NCBI GenBank assembly: GCA_038025085.1
Contig: CM076151.1
Span: 8,313,001 to 8,377,000 of the forward strand
DNA from: Tetragonia tetragonoides
Lineage: Eukaryota > Streptophyta > Magnoliopsida > Caryophyllales > Aizoaceae
DNA length: 64,000 nt
Direction: 5' to 3'
Shown here: positions 51,996-61,682 of the stretch, piece by piece
How positions within the stretch are numbered: position 1 is the first letter of the stretch
Layout of the letters: each line of letters begins with the position of its first letter
The notes under the pieces: generated by a model
Database searches by the model: none
Seen by the model: only the letters and a program-made list of their open reading frames with translations
What the model was told of the DNA's origin: nothing
Program-made: the position numbers and the translations under genes

Positions 51996-52971
51996 TGAGA
52001 AAATCAATTCCGACTCGATGAGGAATGGATGCAAATAATGTCTGTCATGATGATAACATCCCTTAGTCTTTATGAGACTTGAACTTCAGAAATGGCTGAA
52101 TTTATGCTTACACTCCCAGCAATCTAGTCTCTGTATGTAATCGAAGATTATTAGGTTTATCAGTAAAAGCTTGTAGTTGTACAGGTTGCCAAATCTGATG
52201 TAATTCTGGTAGAGCTTGCGTCCCTTGGGTTGGTAACCTGTTTGATGTAGACGCATGGGTATTATTGGCTATTCACTTCTAGTTCTGCCGTAAGGTTTGT
52301 CTTTGTCATAGAAAAAGCAATGCACCCTTGACTGAGTTGGCCATAGATCTGAATTTCTACATGAAGCAAACTATGAAACCTGCTTTTATGTTTCATCATC
52401 AAAGTTGAAAGCTCAAAACAAGGATTAGGATCTCTCAATTACACCATTTCCCCGTTTCAACGAATTATACTTGTAGATTCTACACGCGTGTTAAATATTT
52501 TACTTTACATTTTTTATTTATAGTCAACTAACACATGTCAAGCATCCATTAGTGTAATGCGTAAATGCGAAAATTGTGTATTGGTGAGGATCCTCATCCT
52601 CAAAACAAAATCATGACTTAATTAGTGCATTTTCACAAGCAACATTTGGCAATGTTCATCTAAATAGGTGTTTTCAAACGATAATTATTATTAAATAAAC
52701 AATCCAAGGTAACGCCAATCTACAGCTACTAGTATTTTTTTAAATGAAGTACATTGTAGAACAAAAGAACATCACTTAGGAATCAAGAAATGCTCTAGTG
52801 GTTAGGAGTATCATCTCCCAACCTCAGACTCTATAGATCAAATTTCATTAATACAACCAAAAATCATTTTAAATACTCCGTATCTAATTATCTACCATAT
52901 TTTAGGGTTTACTCATCCACCCAATCAATTTATTTATTTTTAATTATAGTATTTTTTATCTAATCATAATA
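51996..52971. other. 3' flank of the LACS pseudogene
   Basis: No coding exon. A SINE-like fragment may lie at 52780-52870 (CTCTAGTGGTTAGGAGTATC box A-like, weak box B). Confidence 0.4.
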
Positions 52972-54339
52972 TCTATATATTAGAGGCATTTTTTGACAGC
53001 ATTGGAGGCGTCCACCTAAGCGAGCCATTTGTAATAAAATTTATAAAATTTTAAAATAAATATAAAATAAAAATATATGTTTTGATATAAAATATATACT
53101 AAAGTTGTACTTTTCTAAATTCTAAAAGAGTTACTATTAATTAGAGGTTTTAGAATATATATTAAAGTTGTACTTTCCTAAATCATTAAATAGTAGACTA
53201 TTAGATTTTAAAAAGTATATAACTTTAGTTTCATCGCTTAAGAAATTAAATTGCTTACACTATTAGAACGAGTACGAAATATCCTTTAACATAAGACTAA
53301 TTTGTAGTATGTTCTATTGATTTACAACATTAGATGTGTCCACCTAAAAAGGTAACCAGTAATTAGCTTGACAAGCTGACACAACTAAAGAGTTGCATGT
53401 AAAAATAAGAGAAAAGAAATGTATATTAGTTATAAAAATTTAAAAAACAATCTCAAGTTAAAATATAATAAAAAGAGTATGTGTAGAATAAAGAAATAAA
53501 CACTGAAATTGTAAAATATACAGTCAGGTGTTCCGGTTCATGCACACAATCATGAATCTAAAATAATTTCAGGTCCAATATTTAATGGGAAACTTTATTA
53601 TCATTATCACGTATAATTCTATAACGAAGTTAATATAACTATACGTAATATACTGATCCCCCATGTTATTTTAGGTTTCAATTTATGTTCCCTTCAACTT
53701 TATTTTTTTTTTGTTTGAATGTTCCCTTCAACTTTATAATTATTAATGTACTCCCTCTGAAACACAAATAAAATTACATTGAACTTTTTGCGTTATTCAA
53801 GGCAGTACTTCGACCGCATATAACTTTGAAAAAACAAGCAAGCATTGAAATATGTTTTTTCCAATTCTAAGGTTTACGTTTAAAACTTCTTTATTTTTTG
53901 AAAAATATACGTAGTTATGTATACATTAGACATTTAAACTGATTTTACCATTTAAAAAAAGGATCATATCTTTGGAATGTTAGTTGTACACTTATATCAA
54001 CATAAGAGTATTGGCGTAACAACATCAAGCATAGAAAAACTTTGAAACTATTACCTCGGATTATATAACATATGGGATGAGTTAATTAATAGTTAATTGA
54101 AATTGATGATAAGAGTTTAAATTAGATAAGATGCCCTATAAAATCATAGTAATCCTATTATATGGCATTCATGATATTAATTGGATTATATAAATATTTA
54201 TCCATATATTACTAATAGTTTTTCATAAGTGACAATTACACTTTGTTTTTCGATGAGATTAATAATCATGTTATATTAGTTTTATTATTATAATTATAGT
54301 CCGTGCAACACATGGGCATATTTACGGGCATCCACCTAG
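52972..54339 (+). mobile_element. Candidate non-autonomous Helitron, 1368 bp
   Basis: The left end TCTATATATTAGAGGC follows an A, and the right end CCACCTAG is followed by T, as expected for Helitron insertion between A and T with a TC start and a CTRR end. A degenerate GTGC...CATGGG hairpin (54300-54317) lies about 20 nt before the end, close to the usual position. Similar GTCCACCTAA motifs at about 53015 and 53336 suggest nested or rearranged copies. There is no coding sequence and no target duplication, as expected. Very AT-rich inside. Confidence 0.5.
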
Positions 54340-54687
54340 TCAACCACTATAATTCTAGATTTTGATGGACCCTTCCTTAACTTTTACCGTATGATTAGTT
54401 AAAGAAAAGAAAAAGGGAAAGAAAAAACAGAGCCAAAACAGAAAGAAAGTCTCTCACGGAGTATTGGCATTATTGTTGCGTGCATCATTTCCATTTTTCT
54501 TCTAGGGTTTGCTACTGCTTCGACGAAAACTCTCACGCAATTCTCTCTCTCATACATTTCGATTGAATTCGCTCAGTCTACATTTGCTTTCCAATATTAA
54601 TGATCGCAACCTCTAAAACTCACGATTTTGCCGCTTTTTAGCTGAGTTGAAAGCTTCAGATTTTTTGATCAGATTCATCAATTGACG
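54340..54687. promoter_or_regulatory. COQ10 promoter and 5' UTR region
   Basis: About 350 bp between the Helitron end and the COQ10 ATG, with a CT-rich leader (CTCTCTCTCATACATTTCG). No upstream exon is needed to explain the gene. Confidence 0.4.
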
Positions 54688-57299
54688 ATGCCCCAAATTT
54701 TATCAACTTTGAAGGCAGTTGGAAAGAGCAGATTATTGCAAAGAAACGGAATCAAGTCATTTATTCGGCATCGAAATAATGTAGGAGAGATTGGTCATTA
54801 TGTTCCAGTTCGATGTTTGAGCAACATTGCTGGAATTGATTGCAATTTTTCTGCAAATAAAAATGCCCAGAAGCATTATAATTCTTCCCTTGGAAATGGG
54901 TTTGTTGCCAATGAGATTTTGCAGAAGAGATGGTTTCTGGGTTGTGGTGATGGTGAAGAAGGAAGTGCTTTATCGAAAATTCATGAAGAAAGAATTGTTC
55001 TTGGGTGAGTTTGCTTATTCACTTTTCTGGGTTTATTTGATTTATGTAGTGTATGATTAGTTGAAGTCTATGTGAATAAATTGTTTTGCTTGTTGATGGG
55101 TTTGTGAGTGAATTAAAAATTACAAGTGTTAGGGCAGGGGAGTAGATTGAAATTGACATTTTTGATGATCAATGTTGCATATGTTAAAAAGGAAGTTTGC
55201 TTTCTTATGGAGATGGAGCATTTTTTATCAATACCTGATTGACTGTGGAAGTTGGAAGAAATTTAGACTGAAATGAGCTTTAACTTTTAACTTCAGAAAG
55301 TGAGACTACAAGTGAATCATAAATCATAAATCATAATACCATACCTGGAAGAAAATTTAGACTGAAATGAGTTTTAACTTTTAACATAAGAAAGTGAAAC
55401 TACATGTGCATAATACCAGACCATCTATCACTGTTGGATAATCTTAGATGGGAAAATGAGTTTTAATATGAGAACATGAGCAAAGAAAGTGATTCATAAT
55501 ACCGCCTATCACCTTGCAGTTTGCCTTATTTTCCCCGGTTTCTTTCTCTTCTTGTGTCCTTCTGTAGTTCAGTTGGGGAATTTGTCTCTTTTAAATCCCT
55601 TCCGTTTATCAATTTTCGGAACCTGGTGCGTGAAATGCTACTACTTGGTGTCAATTGTGCCCATCTGTATCAGTAATTCCTTATTACTATAATTCAACGC
55701 AATCTGTAATTAGTTTAGTAATCCAAACACCTACAGAAAGTCAAACAACAACACAAGACCAACTCAACTTGATGCCACAGTAGGTGGGGTAAAGGTGGAG
55801 ATGTATGCAAACTAACCCCTAAGTAGTGGTGAGGCTGTTTTAGAAGGACCAAAGAAAACAATGTGGAAAACAGTCAGGAGAGTATGAAAATGCCCTTTAA
55901 AACTACTAGTGCTTGTGGTGAAGAGGGGTAAATGAAAAACTAGAACTATATAACGTAAAGATATGAGGGTTGTAGCTATTAGCTAGGGCCGCTTTTGCTT
56001 TCTATTTCCATTAAGAGGGAAATTGAGTGCTGGGCACTTTGTGATTTGTGGAAATGCAGAAAGCTTTTTTGTGGGGGTAAAAAATTGTTAACAAAAACTT
56101 TCATCGTAGTTGACTTGCATCAGTTCCATATGATATTTTCAGGAAACATTGTAAGAATGTGTTTATATGCAGGTACTCCCCCGAGCAGTTATTTGCTGTT
56201 GTTGCAGCTGTTGATATGTATGAAGATTTCTTACCTTGGTGTCAAAGATCAGAAATAGTTCGCCGTTACCCTGATGGAGCATTTGACGCCGAATTGGAGA
56301 TTGGTTTTAAATTTCTAGTTGAAAGTTATGTTTCTCATGTGGTACTAGAACAGGGGAAATCGATTAAGGTACATATTCTCTGTCATATCTAAATAAAGGC
56401 ATTATTTTGCTTGTACTCTTTGTACACATCCATCTAAAAGTGTGATGATACTTTCTAAATTTTTCCTTAATCTTCTCATAATTTACCATGCAAAGACAAA
56501 TAAAACCTAGTGAGAACTCTTTTTCAAGTACTTGTGGAACTCAATATGTTGACATGGGCATATGTTGTCATAGTCTTGCTCAGTGCAGTAGGTTTAAAAC
56601 ATAGGGAGATATTCCTTGATTATATCACATAATGCTGCATGAAAAGGAGTGACAAAGTGAAAGATGCAAAGTTAAGGTCCCGTAGCGAAGTGAATACTCT
56701 CTGCATAAAAAATGGAATTTGCATCATGATTTTTGAGCTTTGTGATTAAACAGTTGTCAAGTATCCTTTGTAGAATTGTAGTTGTATTCAAGGCTCAACC
56801 GCTCAAGCATGGTAGTGCTCGTGTAGAACAGGAGACTTTGTTTTCATTCTCATTGAAATCTTTGCTTCTGTTTACTCACAGACTACTTCATCACAAAGCA
56901 ATCTTTTTGAGCATTTGATCAATGTCTGGGAATTCAGTCCGGGGCCAACTCCAGAAACCTGTAACGTGTACTTCATGGTTGATTTCAAGTTCCGGTCACC
57001 ACTCTACCGGCAGGTAATGTACCTCTTGTTACCTTTTCCTGTGGTGATATGGGCAGGAGGGGAGGGAGTTTTCTGTATCCTTCTGAAGAGGATTTTTTTT
57101 GCAGTATTAGTTTAACATATCGTAGCTTTATTTGCTTGTGATGAATAAATGCTGCTTCCATTCTCACACAAATGGTGTTCGTCTTTGGCAGGTGGCGTCC
57201 ATGTTCTTTAAGGAGGTGGTCACTCGATTGGTTAGCTCATTCACCGATCGTTGCCGCTTAATATATGGACCAGGGGCTCAAATCGTTCAGAACAATTGA
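54688..57299 (+). CDS. COQ10: Coenzyme Q-binding protein COQ10 (START-like)
   Basis: COQ10 is a mitochondrial inner-membrane lipid-binding protein that chaperones ubiquinone to the respiratory chain. Exons 54688-55004, 56173-56368, 56882-57013 and 57192-57299 join in phase to 250 residues. The first exon is the targeting region, basic and Ser-rich (STLKAVGKSRLLQRNGIKSF), ending before RWFLGCGDGEE. The polyketide-cyclase/START-like domain covers the rest: YSPEQLFAVVAAVDMYEDFL, PWCQRSEIVRR, ELEIGFKFLVESYVS, NVWEFSPGPTPETCNVYFMV, DFKFRSPLYRQ, and VASMFFKEVVTRLVSSFTDR ending in RLIYGPG. The length agrees with plant homologues. Intron 1 contains a tandem duplication (see repeat). No break seen. 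Confidence 0.93.
55263..55408. repeat. Tandem duplication in COQ10 intron 1
   Basis: TTTAGACTGAAATGAG(C/T)TTTAACTTTTAAC plus about 20 further similar bases occurs at 55263-55316 and 55355-55408, a 92-bp period. Confidence 0.8.
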
Positions 57300-59317
57300 G
57301 TGAAGGGCTTAGAAGTTTGGACATAAGTAGATCTGACACTTTAGGAGCCCATCATGCCCCTGTTGGTAGTTGTCTTTTATAATACCCAAGATTCTGGTAA
57401 GCTTCAGAAGTCCCTGCCATCTCTCCTGGATTCTTCTTGTGCTCATTTGGATAGTGATTTGAATTGTTAGCTAGACGAACTATTCACATGATGTGTTGTC
57501 TCTTGATGACATGCACCTCACAGTATCTGCTTTCTTTTGGGGCATATACTTGAATCCGACTCTATACTGAACAGTAGGCTGGAGTTATAGTCCATATCTG
57601 TACTACTTGCCAGAATTGGAAGGAGCTTAATACACTCTTACAGGGAACTCAGATAGGCTTTTGAACCTGTTGTGACAACTGATTTTCTGTGACAAGCAGG
57701 AACACGCAGGCAACATTTACAATGAAAGCTGATGTCGGAGCAAGGCAAACATGATATGATTTCTGAATATGGAATTCCATTTTCTTTAGATGAAGATGTA
57801 GGATTCCTTGAGGTAGTTGTTAACAGTTGGATGTACCCTCATTATGCATCTTTCTGGTGGACCTTAAAGCTACGTTTCTGGTGATCTATATTGCTGGAAA
57901 TTGAGAATGCTGGTGGATCATGTAATCTTTTCAAGGTTCACTACAGATGTGCAGATTCTGTTGGGCACATTTTCTTAATGGCTATATCTTTACATTTCAA
58001 ATTCAGTTCGTTTCAGAAATTTTTTGTAGTTCTTTTCTACTCGAATAGAAACCGAGAATTGTGTTCATAAAGATACGCTTGGGCTGGATTGGTTACCAGG
58101 AGTCTTGATCTAAATCCTGCGTTTTATCTACTTATGAGAAACCCATAATAACGACATACCTCATACAAGCTAGACTGGTGCCTGGTGGTTAGATGTGTTG
58201 GTTCAATAGTTGTCAACATGCTTCAAGTGAACATGTATCCTAAATTGTTCTTTTTCTCGTATGTCCCTTCCTCTCTATCTTGTCTCCTCTAAGGTTTTTA
58301 ATTTGAAAAACTTATCCCCTCTTTCTAAGGGTAAAACATTCACGTCTTCTAATCTAAGGGTAAAATATTTACTCCCTCCAATCTAAGGGTGTGTGTTTGG
58401 AAAATAATATTTCGCTACGCAATATTAATTTTACCACAACAAAGGATTTGACCTCACTTGTTTAATTCAATTCAATTTTTACTTTGTCTTATACACATAA
58501 GAGTGATGACTATCTCTCCATTAAATCAATAAACTCGTCTTCTCTTGAAATAAAAGGGTGTGATCTTTTAAGTTGATCTGCACTAAAGAATAAGTACACT
58601 AATTTGATTTACTCTAATAAGTTGAAGTGGAAAGAACCAATAGTGATCCTCCGTCCCATTTAATGTACCACTTCGTGTTCCGATCATATCCTGATCGTTC
58701 ATAATTTTGCCAGAGATAAGATAGGAGATGACACACGAAATGAGACAGAAAATCCTTACCGAACAATAAATATAATTTTTTTTGGATCTAATAATATTAT
58801 TTTTTTTTCTTTTATAATCTAATACAATTTTTATTTTTTTGAGGGATGATGTAATACTATCTTGGTTAATAATTAATATCCAGATTTTTCGTTAATCCTC
58901 AACTACATATTTTGTCAGCAAGTACTCCAGGCAAACACCTTCATCATCTCCCTGATATTTAAAGACAGGAGTAATACTAATTCCTAATCCATTTCAAAGC
59001 CAAACCCCAACACACAGCACGTTGAAAACGATGAGTTTAGGGGACCCCACCACTCTTAACACCCTCATCAATGAGAATGACAGAGAAACGAGGCGAGAGA
59101 AAATCCAATCAACCACCTCCCCCACTCCCCACACCCCCCCTCCGTAGTGGGCGGGCGGTGTGGTGGGCTTACCCACCCACCCTTTTTATCCTCATCCGGA
59201 TCCTCCCCCCTCCCTTCACGGTGGCCTCTTTTCTCCCCCTTCTCTCTCTCTCTCCTCCCCCCTAAACTCAGATCCCCATTTCCCCCTCCTCCCTAATTTT
59301 CTCTCTCCTCCCCATCC
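57300..59317. other. COQ10 3' flank and trihelix promoter region
   Basis: No coding exon. A Stowaway-like end (CCTCCGTCCCATTTAATGT, about 58650) and a T-rich tract are seen. The last 250 bp are strongly CT-rich (CTCTCTCTCTCCTCCCCCC), typical of a plant 5' leader. Confidence 0.45.
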
Positions 59318-60577
59318 ATGGCTTCCCCTTCTCCTTCTCCCTCCTCACCACCTCTCAAACAAGAACAAACCTCACCTTCACCTCACAACCCACCACAACC
59401 ACCATCTCCACCAACAGCAACACCACTCTCTCTCCTAATCCCCATCACCACCACAACAACCACCACCCCTTCAACCACCTCTCGCCGCCTTCCACCACCG
59501 TGTTGGACCCCCGACGAAACCTCCACCTTAATCGACTCTTACCGCGACAAATGGTACTCTCTCCGCCGTGGAAACCTCCGTGCTGCCCACTGGCAAGACG
59601 TTGCCGATCATATCCACCGTCGTTGTCCCAATGTTACTCCTCCTAAGACCGCCGTACAGTGCCGCCATAAAATGGAAAAGCTCCGTAAACGTTACCGTGC
59701 TGAACTCAATCGCGCTAAGTCGATCCCCCATCATCGGTTTTCTTCCTCTTGGGTCTACTTCTCTAAAATGGAATCCATGGAAAAGGGCCCTAATGCTAAT
59801 CCTAATCCTAATCCTAACGCTAACGCTGTTTCTCTCTCCTCGCCTCCTGTTTCCGCCATTGTTGCTGCTTCTCAAGATCTGAATGGTATGGAAGATGATG
59901 ACGATGACGATGAGGATGATGAGGAGGATTATGTGTTGAGGAATTATAAGCAAAAGAGGGAATTTAATCGTGATTATGGAAGGAATGGGTTGAAGATTAA
60001 GATTCGCGATAACCCTAACCCTAACCCTAGCTATGGGGTTGGGGGTGGAGGTGGGGGTTACAGATCGAAGTATGCGAGTATCAATAATTTCAGTTCTACA
60101 CCGGTGGTTGCACCTCAATTTGACTATGGAGGAGCTAGAGTTATGATGAAGAATAATCATAGTAATGTTAATAGTGGGATGAATATGAGTATGAATATGG
60201 GTGGGAATGTTAATGTGAATGTGAATGGGAATGATAATGGGATGATGAATATGATGATGATGAGGAAGAAGAGGAAGGAGAAGGAGGTTGGGGGGATGGG
60301 GATGGGGATAGGGAAGAGAGAGAGAGTGGAGAGGGAGGGAAGAGGGGAGGATGACGGGGCGATGGAGATGGTGGAGGCGATAAGGGAATTAGGAGAAGGG
60401 TTTGTGAGGATGGAGAAGATGAAGATGGAGATGATGAGGGAGACAGAGAGGATGAGGATGGAGATGGAGATGAAGAGGACTCAGATGATACTCGAGTCGC
60501 AGCATCGGATTGTTGAGGCGTTTGCGAAAGGGTGGAGTGAAGCTATGAACGTCGACAACAATGATGGTTCTTGCTAG
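59318..60577 (+). CDS. Trihelix transcription factor (ASIL/ENAP-like)
   Basis: An intronless 419-codon frame. Trihelix proteins bind GT-type promoter elements; the ASIL and ENAP group acts in seed-programme repression and ethylene-linked chromatin control. The N-terminus (1-60) is Pro/Ser/Thr-rich. One Myb/SANT-like trihelix domain spans about 62-155: CWTPDETSTLIDSYRDKWY with its first helix Trp, GNLRAAHWQDVADHI with the second, TAVQCRHKMEKLRKRYRAE, then SSWVYFSKMESM with the fourth amphipathic segment. After it come an Asn-Pro/Asn-Ala repeat, an acidic run (DDDDDDEDDEED), Gly- and Asn/Met-rich linkers, a basic patch (RKKRKEKE), and a C-terminal coiled coil (MEMVEAIRELGEGFVRMEKM onward) ending in QHRIVEAFAKGW. 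Only one trihelix domain is present, unlike GT-2 types. The Asn-Pro stretch is encoded by telomere-like repeats. No break seen. Confidence 0.92.
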   Translation: MASPSPSPSSPPLKQEQTSPSPHNPPQPPSPPTATPLSLLIPITTTTTTTPSTTSRRLPPPCWTPDETSTLIDSYRDKWYSLRRGNLRAAHWQDVADHIHRRCPNVTPPKTAVQCRHKMEKLRKRYRAELNRAKSIPHHRFSSSWVYFSKMESMEKGPNANPNPNPNANAVSLSSPPVSAIVAASQDLNGMEDDDDDDEDDEEDYVLRNYKQKREFNRDYGRNGLKIKIRDNPNPNPSYGVGGGGGGYRSKYASINNFSSTPVVAPQFDYGGARVMMKNNHSNVNSGMNMSMNMGGNVNVNVNGNDNGMMNMMMMRKKRKEKEVGGMGMGIGKRERVEREGRGEDDGAMEMVEAIRELGEGFVRMEKMKMEMMRETERMRMEMEMKRTQMILESQHRIVEAFAKGWSEAMNVDNNDGSC

Positions 60578-61682
60578 TGCAAAGCTGCTAATTCAATATC
60601 CAATCACTGGTAAAGGAAATGAAAAGAGGGATCTTTTGGTTTGGATTAATGTAGGTTGAGTTTCTCATTGTTTAGAATTTGGGGAAATAGAGATAGAGTT
60701 CTTACATCTGAAATTTGCAATTTGTAGTATGCATTCACTCTTAAGAGAATTGTGAATTTTGGGGAATAGGTTTGGATTTGGTTTGAATTTGGAAGTGCTC
60801 CACATTGTGTAGATTTGTTGTATTGTTTAATCTAGGTTGTAGCTTTAATCTTGTACTTATAAAGTCATGAATCAAATTTCGTTTCGATTCAGTATTCTTC
60901 AAATCTTCTATGTACTTGAGATGCCTGGAACTACCTAGCTGAATTCTTGCTCACTTTGTCATTTTGGTAGATGATATTGGGTAATGTTTGATATGGATAT
61001 GTGCTGAATTATTTTCGACAGAAAGCCGAATTTTTGGGTAATCTGGGTTGTAGCTATAATCTTTGATTTTTTTGTACTTAACCAGTATGAATCATTCATT
61101 GTCTTGTCATTTTTGTTCAAATCCCTTTACTTGATACGCTCTGGAACTTCCTAGTTGAATCTCTTGCACATCTTCCCATTGAGGAAGATATGAATTTGGG
61201 TAATCTTCACATTCTTTTGACTATAGTTGGAGATTTTTCATGTATGATCATCCCAAGCCCCCTAGGTGGAGTGTTGTGCATTGTATATGTACTAGTCTTA
61301 TATCTCAGATGTTAATGAGCTTGATAGTTTGCACTTATCATAAATAAAGAAAGAGCTTGGAGCTCAGCTAAATGGTTTGTGTAACTGGTGAATCTTCTCT
61401 TTCCTCTGCTCAGCAGAGAGCTTCCAAACTTTAAAGATCAAGTCTTCCAAACTTGATATCTCTGTTGCTAAAGGTCAGCAGAACTGGTTGCTGCACTGAC
61501 CGTCTGTGAACTCTCATTGCTAAATGCCTTAAGTGAAAAGAAAAAAAAAATCCAAGTTGGAGAACAAAAATTAATAGAAATAAGATCAATTTAGAACAGA
61601 TATAACAAGTGATTAATTTGATTCTAGAAATTAGTAAACCTCAACACAAAACAGAAAAGAAGTACCTACATATCCTCTGGAA
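60578..61682. repeat. Trihelix 3' flank with a tandem duplication
   Basis: No coding exon. About 150 bp are repeated with divergence at roughly 60837-60985 and 61070-61215; shared landmarks are GTTGTAGCT(T/A)TAATCTT, GTACTTGA-type sequence, CTGGAAC and TTGGGTAAT. The period is near 232 bp. Confidence 0.6.

Noticed and set aside
59528..60160. 210-codon minus-strand frame inside the trihelix gene
   Set aside because: It is the antisense shadow of a long, compositionally biased coding exon; no recognisable domain, and the plus-strand frame is clearly the gene.
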